Source: Euborellia annulipes
Taxonomy: Eukaryota > Arthropoda > Insecta > Dermaptera > Anisolabididae
Direction: 5' to 3'
DNA: 64,000 nucleotides
Assembly: GCA_023213315.1 (NCBI GenBank)
Contig: JAKCPI010005160.1
Location: forward strand, 118,966 to 182,965
Shown: piece after piece, positions 22,516-33,600 of the stretch
Layout: each line of letters begins with the position of its first letter
Numbering within the stretch: position 1 is the first letter of the stretch
The notes under the pieces: model-generated
Databases searched by the model: none
The model's input: only the letters and a program-made list of their open reading frames with translations
Told to the model about the DNA's origin: nothing
Made by a program: the position numbers and the translations under genes

Positions 22516-24012
22516 GTCCTTATGGCTCAAGGAGTACGTCGTGGATCAAAGCTAGAAGACCACCTGCCCCTTGGCTTACTGGAGAGATTAGGGAAATCAC
22601 GATCTTAAGAGACAAAGCTAGGAGAAGGGCAGATAGAAGTCGGGATTCTCAGCTCTTTGAGGAATATAGAGGCTTAAGTAATAGGGTAAAACTAATGCAA
22701 AAAAATTCGAAGAGTGCCTATTACCAAAGCCTGTTTAATGGAACCAGAGACTCTGGATCACTCTGGAGAATACTTCGTGGCTTGAGTATTGGTAGGGCCT
22801 CCCGATTAGATACTCAGCTTCCATGTGATGTAGACACACTAAACTCTTTTTTTACATTAGATAGAAAACTTGCTCAGTTCCAACAGAGTTCTGCTTCATT
22901 TAACGATAAAAACCTGTACTTTGTGAATACCTCGGCAGAAAAAATAATTTCATATTTTTCTAAAATTAAAACGAATGCAGCGGGGTCAGATATAATGACT
23001 ATTAAGATGTATTGACTAGCCCTCCCCTATATCATGCCCATAATACTAGACATTTTTGATCTGTCCCTGCTAAGTTCAGTTTTTCCTTCTATTTGGAAGA
23101 CCGCACTTATTCATCCTATCCTCAAAACGTCCAACCCATCCTTAATGGAGGATTTCAGACCCATATCCATACTGTGTACCCTGTCAAAAATCCTTGAGCG
23201 GGAGGTTTACAATTAGGTGGTGGATTTCTTGGAATCTGGTGGCCTACTGGATAAGTTCCAGTCGGGTTTCAGGAGTCATCTAAGTACACAAACCGCACTC
23301 CTTAGGGTGACAGACAGGGTTAAGCTTGCAGTAGATAATAAGAAGATAATGGCTCTGGTGCTTTTTGATATGAAAAAGGCATTTGATACGGTGGATCACG
23401 GGTAGCTCCTAAAAAAAGATGGGTTCCATAGGCTTCTCTCAGAGTGTAGTTGCCTGGTTTGCTTCTTATTTATCAGAGAGACAACAGATAGTGATTGGTT
23501 CGAATAATGAATACTCTGGTGCACTGCCGGTAAATGCTGGAGTGCCGCAAGGAAGTGTATTGGCCCCGCTACTCTTTGCAATATACACTAGTGATTTTCC
23601 CAAACTAGACTATTGTGAGTATCAGCTTTATGCTGACGACTTACAAATATTTTCGGAGATTTTTCCTCATGATTACCATAGAGGTATTGAGAGAGTTAAT
23701 ATGGATGTTGAAATCGTTAGTTCTTGGGCGGCTCTTAACGGTCTTCAAATAAATAAAAATAAAACAAAGACAATGATCCTAGGTAGCTCTTTCTATCTAA
23801 ATAGATTAGAGGTTGAGGGTGCTCCGAAGGTAGTGGTGGATGGTCAACCCTTGAATTTCGAAAAGACTGACGAACTTGGGAATGGTGTTCAATCCTACAT
23901 TGAGTTGGAGAGAGCATGTCTCTTATATTTCAAATAGAGTCTTCAGAAATTTGTCGCATTTCAGGAGAAGCGCAGACCTATTTCTAGTGTCTACTAGGAT
24001 TCACCTAGTTAA

Positions 24013-25122
24013 CCCATTAACGCCCAATTTAAAATTTTCAGATAATTTATGTTTTATCAACATAGATTACTCAGAAACAGTCTCCTAATTAAGAATTTAT
24101 TAATAAAAAATTTTTCAACTTTTCTAAAATTAGTGTTTTGATGTGTCCTATAAATATGACACTGGGATTTAGAGGTATCAAAATAACTTAAAAAATTTAT
24201 ATTAAACCACAATACGTTAATGGTTTTGATTTGTAATTGTCACCTTGACAACGTCTCTGATTGTCACGCTTTAGCATAAAATGTCCTTTGTTATCATACC
24301 TTACGTCACCAAATACTTTGGATGCTGATGTACCGTACGTGGTTTACCCTTTTTAGGTCTAATACTTTGCCCTAGTTTCAAATAAGATACTGATATAGAT
24401 CGAAGAAAATCTAGGAAAGAAATATTTGTAGTATTTGCTTGTTTGTAAACAAGCCATGCGTTTCATAAGTGCGAAAATCATAAGTTCCGCGTGCTTCTTT
24501 ACCAAGAATTTTAGAATCTTTCAAAGGACATTTAGCTAATCTATTTTCTCGTAAAGTGCCAGTTGCTCGGTATCCCGATTTCTGTAAATATATCAACAGG
24601 TCTCTACTGGTAAAAAGGTTATCAAAATATATACAGTGACTTGCAGGGTCTGAAAGGCAATCCAACATATCAAGAACTACTCTTGAGCCTATCAACGATA
24701 GGCAAAAACCGTAGACGTGTGCTGCTGTATTTGATAACATGAACGCCCAGCGTCATATTTATAGGACAGCCACTTTATCCTTACCATAACAAGCGAGCAA
24801 TAAATGTTTACTTTAAAAATATATGACTATAAGTTAAAACAAACCTTCTTCAATTAGAATAAATCATAAAACGAAAGAAAAATAAAGCTTGGTATTATTT
24901 ACAGTAAAATATTGTCTTCGAAATGGATTGCGATAAATAATGTCAAATTAAATAATTTTTTCTCAAAATCTACTTTAAGAACTGAAATAAAAAAAATCAT
25001 CCTTAGTTCAGTGTAGACTAAAGGACAAAATAATATTTTTTATATTGAATTTGAACATTATTTAATTGTTAAAAAAAATAAAATCCTGGCGTCCTATAAA
25101 TAGGACGCTGGCCTATAATGGG
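24013..25122 (-). mobile_element. piggyBac-type element, internally deleted, TTAA target
   Basis: It is flanked by TTAA at 24009-24012 and 25123-25126, with ends CCCATTA and TAATGGG. Sub-terminal inverted motifs around CCTATAAATA/GACGCTGG support an intact pair of ends. It interrupts the LINE between its RT and its C-terminus. At 1.1 kb it keeps only a piece of transposase. Confidence 0.88.
24411..24740 (-). pseudogene. piggyBac transposase fragment
   Basis: About 100 residues with ASHCIYFDNLFTSRDLLIYL and YRATGTLRENRLAKCP, the region around one catalytic Asp (in YFDN) of DDE_Tnp_1_7 transposases. The rest of the ~550-600-residue enzyme is absent, so the element must rely on a transposase supplied elsewhere. 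Confidence 0.88.
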
Positions 25123-25842
25123 TTAAGACGCTTATATTTCCGATTTTTGATTATTGTTGTTTGGTTTACCACAACTTGTCTGGTGAGCTGAGCGGAAAAT
25201 TGGATAAGCTCTTAAATTCGTGCATTAGGTTTATCTTTGATGTCTCTGTGTTCCATCACATCTCGCCCTACTATGAAAAATTAAAGTGGCTGAGGCTTAG
25301 TGAGAGGCGATCATATTTTCTTGGAATGTTCCTCTATAAGTTATTTAGTAGAAAAGAACCCTCTTATCTCTATGAACTCTTTACATTCAAAGCCAATATT
25401 CAAAAGAAGGATCTTAGAAATAGAGGTATTGAACTACAGATGCCCCTTCATCGTACTACTCTGTATAATAGGTCATTTGCAGTAAATTCGGTGAGATTCT
25501 GGAACTCTATACCCCACGAAATTAGAGGTGCATTAACTTTAAACAGCTTTAAATGTCGCCTACAGGAGCACCTCTATGGCCTATAGACCCCCAATGCCAT
25601 GACAAATGGAATTAAATAATGTAAAGTAGGGAAAATATTGTTGAAAATGTATTTCATAAATTGATTATCTAATTAAAAGTAATAGTGTAAGATGATGTAA
25701 GGAGAAATATTATGTAAATAAAAAATGTAATTTGTTGATTTGTAATGATAAATTGTATATGAGTGAGGAGAAAAATTATAAAAATGTATTTTATTTTGGT
25801 CGCTCAAGAGAAAAGAAGTTCTCAGAGCCAAAAAAAATCTTT

Positions 25843-26345
25843 ATCTATCTATCTATCTATATCTAATAGACCATCCAAACAATTTTAAAGCAGAATGACA
25901 TTAATTGCTGATTGATTTAGAAATGTTTGCTGGCCATAAGTTGCTAACCAATTAGCCATTTTGGCTGACCGAATACATTTTTCTGCTCCCCAAAATACGA
26001 ATATTTTGCTAACCAGTTAAATAACACCCTTTAAGAACTAATAAGAACATGTATAAACATGAAATTAAAATTCACTACCGCACAACCTGTACTAAACTCT
26101 GACAATTTTGCTTGCCCTGAGGGTGAGTGCGACTAGCACTCGAAACGTCGGCAACAAAATATAGCTTTTTAAGATATGAGTAGGATGGCAGCCAGGAGAG
26201 AAATCGGACAAAAAGTCAATCAATTTTTGTCTGATTTCTCTCCTGGCTGCCATTCTACTCATCTTCTAATAGTTCAGCCATCATCCCAATATAGCTTTTT
26301 TATTTCACCCCATGGCTGCTGTTCCCAGGAAGGCGTCCGTCCTGA
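25843..26345 (+). repeat. LINE tail and Penelope-type terminal repeat with inserted fold-back
   Basis: The TCTA microsatellite is followed by a Penelope-type repeat (about 26035-26345) matching the inverted copy at 14855-15030. It carries a hammerhead-like motif at 26112-26154 and is split by a fold-back sequence (about 26168-26288) between two copies of ATATAGCTTTTT. Confidence 0.6.
26112..26154 (+). ncRNA. Hammerhead-like motif, core base A9 changed
   Basis: TTGCC, CTGAGGG, six-base-pair stem II GAGTGC/GCACTC with loop GACTA, GAAAC, GTC, GGCAA. Stem I (TTGCC/GGCAA) and stem II are perfect. The only core deviation is CTGAGGG instead of CTGANGA, which should abolish or strongly reduce cleavage. 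Confidence 0.5.
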
Positions 26346-27500
26346 TTCTTCTAATTAATATACATATTTTTTAAACTTTTAAATCATTATACTATAAATA
26401 TAAATAATTTTTATTATATTTATTATACTATGAAATGTAATTGAACTCAATATTAATGAAATTTTATATTTTTTAGATGACCAACATTAGAATCAATATA
26501 TTAGAAAATTACAAATGTTTCAAGGAACATTAAATTTTTGGTAAATATACTTTTTTAATTATACAAATTTATATTTACTGTATATATAAAATAGAGCGAG
26601 CATCCTTGGAGGCAACTTGCATTTTTATTTTGTGGAAAACTTTTGTAATAATTAAAATTATAATAGTGAACGGGATCGTATCTCTCAAATTTGATTGATT
26701 CAAGTAAAAAACACAAGGTTATTTGTTTCAAAATTGATTTAATTAAAAATTACTTAACGCCTCATCATCAGAAGTGCATATATGGCGCATATATAATTCA
26801 ATTGATTGAATTTTTGTCCGATATAGCTTTTTTATTTCACCCCATGGCTGCTGTTCCCAGGAAGGCGTCCGTCCTGATTCTTCTAATTAATATACATATA
26901 TGGCGCATATATTCACTTCTGATGATGACAGCAATGTCGAAACGCGTTAAGTAATTTTGTGTTTATTTAAATTGTATCAATCAAATTTGAGAGATACTAA
27001 CCCGTTCACTAAGATATTGTTTCAACAAGGGCCTACGGTAGAAAGCTTAAATATTATCAAAATTATAATTACAAATGATATTTATCAACTGTTGTAAGCA
27101 TGACAAATACGTTAATACAAATAAATATTATTTTTTCGAACTACAAGACAACAAAAATACTCGCTTATAGAGGTAGATGCAAAAGAGGCTCTCAGTTATA
27201 GAGGTCAGAGTGGAAAAAACGACTGTCACTTATGCAGGTTTTTGTTTCTCACTCATAGAGGTTTTTGAGAGCTCGAAGTACGGGACCTGAGATATGGCCT
27301 TATAGAGTTTTCTCGCTTACCCAGTTCTCTCTTACCCAGGTTTGACTGTATATCAATTACTTTTATTTTCTTTCAACGAACTCAAAATTTCCAAAAAATA
27401 TGGTAGTTGACGAACAATTTGAAATAATACTTCTAATTACTACACATTTTATATGTATAAAATTTATATATATGCGAAGATAAGTTTTTTCGGTTGAGGT
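26346..27500. repeat. Inverted Penelope-type repeats and Tigger-end-like sequence
   Basis: Inverted arms at about 26670-26790 and 26900-27000 (GAGAGATAC..., GTTAAGTAATTTT) flank a duplicate (26821-26899) of the 26290-26366 segment. A hammerhead-like core (CTGATGA, stem GACA/TGTC, GAAACG) is at 26921-26945. Sequence at about 27170-27355, ending GGTTTGACTGTA, resembles a pogo/Tigger end. No gene. Confidence 0.5.
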
Positions 27501-27529
27501 TAAGGATGTTGAGATATTATCAAGAAGTT

Positions 27530-27905
27530 TGAATTACCAAGAGGATAAAAAAATTCGAATTAAGAGTTTTAATTTTATTTTTGAAAATATGTATGGCCTT
27601 GCATAAATTTTATATATAGCCTCAATTAAAAAATAAAAATAATGAAAACGACATGCTCTATATTGTCGGAACCACTTGGTTAACAAATTCTCGAGAATAG
27701 GGAATTTGAATTCACCGTCTCTGGCCCACTTGCCATTTCTGTTCAAATGACATTGTAAAATTTTTTTCTTTATTCTTTAGAATTATAGACAGCGTTGATG
27801 GTGGAATATTGAATGTTTTCGCGATATCTTTTTTTTTTTTTTTTTTTTTTTGAACCACTTTCGATTGCTGTGATAATTTTTATTTTCTTCGGACATAGTA
27901 AGGGA
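27530..27905 (-). pseudogene. pogo/Tigger-type transposase fragment (CENP-B-like HTH)
   Basis: On the minus strand, KIITAIESG, then a poly-Lys run caused by an A-tract, then KDIAKTFNIPPSTLSIILKN gives the first CENP-B-type helix-turn-helix. In a shifted frame RNGKWARDGEFKFPILENLL with KWFRQYRA gives the start of the second. The DDE domain is missing. It is a decayed relic next to a mariner fragment. Confidence 0.68.
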
Positions 27906-27939
27906 GACTCATTGTAATAGCAAGACGGATTATACCAAA

Positions 27940-28340
27940 TCATTCAATAAGTCCGTAGGATAAGTAAGAAAAAAACAAAATTTTGACAAAACTCGATTTT
28001 ATTATTCAACATAGTTGCCTTCGAGAGCGATACAACGAGTATAGCGATTTTCCAACTTTTCGATACCACTTTTATAGTACGATTTATCTTTCTCGTCAAA
28101 ATAGGCATCAGTTTCAGCGATTACTTCATCATTGGACTTAAATTTCTTCCGAAGCCGAATTCATTCAATTTTGCCATCTTTTTCATCGATCTGTGACACA
28201 GTGCATTGTCTTGGTGAAACAACACTTTTTTCTTTTGCAAATGGGGCCGTTCCTTTGCGATTTCAGCCTTCAATCGATCCAAAAGAGCACAGTAATAGTC
28301 GCTGTTGATGGTGGTTCCTTTTTGTGGTGTTTTTTTTTTT
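27940..28340 (-). pseudogene. Second mariner fragment, internally deleted
   Basis: An ITR-like ATTCAATAAGTCCGTAGGAT at about 27943 leads, on the minus strand, into the transposase C-terminal half. This has TTINSDYYCALLDRLKAE, KKKVLFHQDNALCH, a deletion removing the PPYSPDLAPSD block, and then SNDEVIAETDAYFDEKD and RCIALEGNYVE in another frame. It differs clearly from the 17.0-18.3-kb mariner, so it belongs to another subfamily. The 5' half is absent. Confidence 0.85.
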
Positions 28341-28388
28341 ATAAAACTATATTAGTGTAAATAAGTTGGAAAACAAACAGAAAATATT

Positions 28389-28830
28389 TTATGATCTGCA
28401 AAAGTCACAAATATAAACATCTTTTTCAGCCCCAGCACAGTCATTGTGTGCCCACATTTCACACATCAGGCACTGTATCCACAGTTCTCCTTGATGATCG
28501 GCAGAGTAAAGTCCTTCATAAACAGTAGTGTATCCCCAGGTGGGGGCTAAACGGGGGCGTTCCCCGCCCCCCCCCCGCCCCAAGGGCATCAAGCTTTTTG
28601 GCAGCCCTCGTACATCCGCTTTTTCCCAAAATTTCCGGCTTTTTTTTTTTTGAAATTTCATAATAAATTCATTTTATATCACAAATCCGGAGAAAAATTA
28701 CAAAAAAAAAGCCCGAACGAGATTCGAATACTAAAAAAAGAAAAGAAAAAAACGAACGAAAAACGGCGCCCCAGTTGCGCTTCGCCCCCTCCGCCCTCAA
28801 AGGCTAGTTACGCCGCTGTTCACAAAACAT
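28389..28830. mobile_element. PHD-like transposon C-terminus beside a hAT-type end
   Basis: Minus-strand codons near 28389-28530 encode a Cys/His cluster (WIQCLMCEMWAHNDCAG, then YICDFC), the short PHD-like finger often found at the end of transposase ORFs. The adjoining G/C-rich sequence (28550-28825, ending CTAGTTACGCCGCTG) matches the end of the element at 37061-38054. These are fragments, not a host gene. Confidence 0.5.
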
Positions 28831-28947
28831 ACAGGGCGTATGCTCATCTCCGGGATTATCAACTCCCACTGGCATTTCCAAAACGGACTCTCCGGAATTG
28901 ACGGACCCTCAGAAATTGGGGCTCATATACCAGGCACAGAAGGGGGC

Positions 28948-28975
28948 TCACATTACCGACATGTCGGTAATGTGA
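28948..28975. repeat. 28-bp perfect palindrome
   Basis: TCACATTACCGACA and its exact reverse complement meet at a central CATG (28960-28963) with no spacer. It lies at the edge of the Ty3-type remnant and could be joined inverted element ends or a protein-binding dyad. Confidence 0.9.
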
Positions 28976-29790
28976 TGTCGCTACATCGCCATATTGAATT
29001 TCCTCAAAGCATATTCTACCATATCTTTGTTACTGTCTAAATTAATTATCACCTACATTAAATCAAAGCTTAAAACACCAATAATATGTCTTAGTAATAT
29101 AAGGTAAAATTAAAAGAACGTGTAGAATTAAATTATAACATTTTATTGCGAGACAAGAATATCAATAATAAATAAACAATCAACAATGACTGACGCATTC
29201 CCGAGGAGATCTAGGTGGCGCCTACTTCCCTCCGCTTCCAGGTGGCTTCGCTTATATATATCATACCTTCCCGTTTAATTTGAAGTTATGGGCTGAATCT
29301 ACAGGGAGGCTTACGGGTCTCGTCGATCTTCTTAACCCTTCCTGAGACTCTGCAGGAATGGTCGATCTCAAACCTTCTTGAGACACTGGAAGAGGGGTAA
29401 CCGGAACAGATGATGACGTTTGGGCAGATATTGAGACTGGCGTGCGAGAGGGAGTGAAACTTGGCAGTGATCCCGAGGAACAGGTAGCGGCGGCATCCCT
29501 AAGATGAGTGGCCAGATTATCGTTTAGACTTGAGTGCGAATTCCCTCCTTGTAACCACCTTTTGCGTATTTGGTTCTGATGGCGCACCTTCACCCCCTTC
29601 TCGGTCTTCACCTTGAACATAATATGCCCAAGATGTTCAAGGATCTCTCCCGGAACCCAGAACTCTTTATTTATGGCATAGTATTTTATAAATACTGGGT
29701 CTCCAGGCTTGAACTTGTAACAACTTCTTCCTTCTTGGCCGATATTTGCTGTCCTGCAACTGGCGCCATCAAAGACAATTTTATGCGCGG
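28976..29790 (-). pseudogene. Ty3/gypsy integrase C-terminus with LTR-like 3' sequence
   Basis: Minus-strand translation from about 29760 to 29261 gives KPGDPVFIKYYAINKEFWVP, then GEILEHLGHIMFKVKTEKG and VRHQNQIRKRW. This is the chromodomain-proximal end of a Ty3/gypsy integrase. A Ser/Thr/Pro-rich tail follows (SLPVDSAHNFKLNGKV, stop at 29261). Downstream on that strand a TATATAAG-like box and AATAAA suggest a 3' LTR down to about 28976. Upstream protein is lost, so this is a 3' fragment. Confidence 0.7.
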
Positions 29791-30607
29791 TTGTCGCCCC
29801 AATGCCGAAATATACATAGAGTGTTCAATTTAATTTTAATTTCAATAAAACGTTAAAATGTTAATTTTATTTTATTTTAAATAAACCTTTGAAACATATT
29901 ACATAGAGTACTTGTTTTGTTGAATTAGAATTTATAAAATTCAGCAATATATATATATATATATATATATAATGTTTCAACTAGTGCCCACGGCAAATAG
30001 TTTAATTATAATAATAGTTGATTTATGAACATTAATAAAAATCGTTAAAACAAATTTTGAGAAATTCTAAAAAAATTGAAAAGTGCTAGTACGCTTACTT
30101 TTTGGCCGATTTTGGATAGACCATGTTGCGAAAACTACTTTTTTTTTTTTGGGGGGGGGCCTCAAAACATGTATTTCTATCAAAATCTTGACATCGATTT
30201 TTTTGACATGAAACCTATACTTTCTCTCTCTCTCAGAAGTAAAAATATAATAAACTCCAATTATATAATTGCACTTATAATATTTATTATTTAGTTGCAC
30301 AATATTTTTCGGCAGATTTCAAGCCAGTAGAAGAAATTCGAAACTCAATTAGTTTCTAAATAATTCGCCCTATTTTCTATTAAATATTTGAAACTAAAAT
30401 AAACAAACAGCGCGTGTACAGTCATTATTTCCCATTTAATGATTCTTTATTACTTATCCCTGTAAAATAAAAACATTAAGTTTTTATTTTTAAGTAAAAA
30501 TACAATTTTATTAATGCCATTCTTCCAGATGAGATGTATTAGTTAATTGGGCTGCAGCCATTTAACAATTCATTTTAAATTTTAAAAATTAATTTCAGAT
30601 TTAGAAG
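29791..30607. other. Region upstream of the NRF1-like gene
   Basis: It contains a TA microsatellite (29947-29971), a GTTTCAACTAGTGCCCACGG motif of the Penelope-type repeats (29973-29993) and a repeat around 30060-30270 with T and G homopolymers. The acceptor-like TTTCAG at 30598 implies a 5'-UTR intron here. No promoter was identified. Confidence 0.45.
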
Positions 30608-33600
30608 ATGAATAAGCATCATACCAGATCTTATAAAGAAGACAACGCAATGATTTCAAATCTACCCTTACTATTTTCTGGAGAGCTACCAACAAGTTTA
30701 GAAAAAATGAAATTGGTAAATATATTTTTCAAAATAATTTAATCGATCATGCTGGAAAAAAGATATTTCCAATATTTAATAAAAATCTGGTGTGACTCGT
30801 CGCACAGCTCATTACTTACTCTTACCTTAGGTAATCGAAAGTTATGTACAGTGCTTGTCACACTAGATTTTTTGTGTCTAGATATATTTAGTTTCCCATA
30901 GCACCTTAGTTCCTAACTTGACCACTTGTATTTCATAAGTAATAATAAAAAGTTATAAGGGGATCCTCTTTTGAATTGAAATTAACATGCAAATCCCCTA
31001 GGGATTTAACATTGGCTCTATGGAAGAGCCGGTAAATGAATTTGAAAAAACTGTAATACTACATCAGTAAAGTGTACTTCAAACAATTTTCACAAAAAAT
31101 TTTACTTTACCAATTACTGATTCCGATTCTCTAGTTCTTCATTTGATATGATGAAATATTCAATTCCTCAGAATCGATGTATTTTAAATTTAAAAAAAAT
31201 GAAAAAACAGGACAAAGGGAAGATAAGAAAAAAGGGACCAAACAAAATTTAAACTCATTTTTCTCAAAACTTGGTTTTTCATAACCAAAATTTTAAAAAT
31301 TCATATCTTCCAAACAAAAAATGATAAAAAAAATTCTAAAAATACCGGTTTGCTCAGCAGAATGTGTTCTGTTCAGAAAGCATAAAAACTCAATTTTGAC
31401 CCAAATGAAGATTTGGTACCTTCATGTGGACGGTCACATAAAGGCTATAGAAAGTAAAAATCTATCTTTCTACAAAAAATGCACCTATATTTATTTTTCT
31501 ATTTATATGTCTCTGAAGATATTTTTCTATTATTTATTTACTATTCGTTAAAAGTTATTTTCACGTAAGAAAAATTTGGTATCTTTGGCTTAGGGAGAAA
31601 GATCTCTATGTAAGCAGTGACAGATAAACATTTGGTATTAAATTATGTCGATTCATTTGTTTTTTGCAACTCAGGTGCCGGATCTTATTCAGTCTTACCA
31701 GGCTGATATTTAATAGTCTCTTTACAATGGAATTTAATTATGTCGATATAGTCGCTGATAATGTGTTTATCGGATTTTATTACATGTTTCCTCTAATTTT
31801 TTCATAGAAAAACAAAAATTGTAAACTCAGCAAAAGATAATTCCCACACCAAAGCCTGGCAATTCCACTCCATGGAAAAATGATCATATCTAAAAAAAAT
31901 TTGTTTCATTTTTTACGAAATTTTAAGTATCCTAAACAATGTCTAAAATGAAACATTGTTCATTTTTTACAAAATTTAATCAAGAATCTAAAAACAATTG
32001 GATATATTTTTTTACCATTCAAAAGATATTGGCAAAAATTTAAAAAACAATATCGAGAAAAAATAGGTACGTAAAAATTTGAATCACACTGGTGGTTTGT
32101 TTATATATTTACAACTGCTAAACAATGTCTGAGTAAACTGCAAAGGAACCCATTTGTTCACAATTTAATGTAGAATTTTGGAAAAATATGAGATTTTTGA
32201 AGATGTCTATTACCATTCAAAAGATAGGGACAAAAAGTGAAAGAAACTCTTAATTGAACAAATTCAAAGATGGTTGCATGGGCTTAACTACCCCTTAGGG
32301 GGTCCCGGGCCATCCCTCCCCCCTCCCCCAAGAAAAATTGAGACAATGAAGGGCCTTCCAGGCCCCCTTAGGATGGCTGTTTCCATGCCCCCTCCCCAGC
32401 CAAATTTCCTAGCTAGGCTCATGGCGGGCTCTTTTTTTTAAGGAAATATAGAATATAAAAAATAAATTATATCTAAGATTTTGATTACCATTTAAAAAAT
32501 TATCTCTTACAAAGTGATACAATTGTTTAATATTAATTTAATATAGTTTTAGAGAATTCTGAATCGAATGCAAAAAAACCCTTTATCTCTAGGTGGTCTA
32601 GTAGAAGTGCTTAAATAATTTTTATTTTCTAATTTATTTATTTTTTTTTTCCAGGAATCCTTGGAGAAATTCATACCTTTCATGTTGAAATGTTCCATGA
32701 AGAACGATAAAGATAATAATATACCACCTAAATGGTGGGATCCAAAAATACCTTATAAAATTCCATTGGAACGGCCCAGAAAACTACAGGTAGTTAATTC
32801 AAAATTTTACTATATAATTTTTCTCCTGCTTTCGGTTGAACAACATTCTTTTGAACAACTTTTTTTTTGTAAAACGTAGAAATTATCTACTCTATTTGAC
32901 ATATCTATTAGAAATTTTGTATATTTGCCAAAGCAAGAAGGATGTCAAAAATAATATAACTCTATTTCTGAGCTAAGAGCTATCTCTTATCAGGTCACCG
33001 ATTGACATTTGATTTTAATATTTTTATTAGAGTATATTTTATAATTTTAGTTGCAAACAGGCTGCAAATGACATTTCAACTAATTTCATTTTTATTTTCT
33101 TTTTATAGGATTGGTTGGCCCGATTGAAACGACTCGTTAACAGATGTTATACATATCATGGGTGTCATTTTATTCTGGATTTTTGTAAAACGTTATCAAA
33201 TATTCCAACGGAATCTCTCAAATTTGTAAAAAAATTCGACGGCACAACATCTTTATATAATAATCAAAATGGGAAACTTTTAGTTACATTTAGGAACGAA
33301 AATAGAGTATGCATTAATACTATAATTAATTTTTATATTTTCAATAATTAAAAAAAAAATGTTTTTTTTTTAGACATATGATAAAAAAACCGATAGTTCT
33401 TACAAAAGTTTATTGCCCAAACAAAAATTACAAAAAACTACAACAAATAATGATGATACAATTCCTTTATATGACATTTATCTATGTGATAATTGCGATG
33501 AAGAGTTTTCTACTCTTGGAGAAGCCAAAGTGAGTAATTTATAATGAAAAAAAAATAGTGACTGTGATCGACGAATTATTATGAAGACGGACTGAAGGAA

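Larger units (their letters stand above)
22516..25600 (+). pseudogene. LINE (Jockey/CR1-type) ORF2, degenerate and split by piggyBac
   Basis: Fragments in order: linker (ARRPPAPWLTGEIREI, YYQSLFNGTRDSGSLWRIL), RT fingers (FPSIWKTALIHPILK, EDFRPISILCTLSKILER), palm (VLFDMKKAFDTVDHG), GVPQGSVLAPLLFAIYTSDF, the catalytic QLYADDLQIF, and thumb (LNGLQINKNKTKTMILG). After the piggyBac insertion (24013-25122) the C-terminus resumes at 25161-25586 with FRFWNSIP-like and LNSFKCRLQEHLYGL motifs. Several in-frame stops (about 23013, 23214, 23403) and frame changes make it inactive. It ends in a TCTA microsatellite near 25843-25862, a common 3' tail of this LINE type. Confidence 0.85.

Noticed and set aside
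28389..28661. A host PHD-finger gene
   Set aside because: The Cys/His cluster is a short transposase-type finger fused to G/C-rich MITE sequence, with no splice context or upstream protein.
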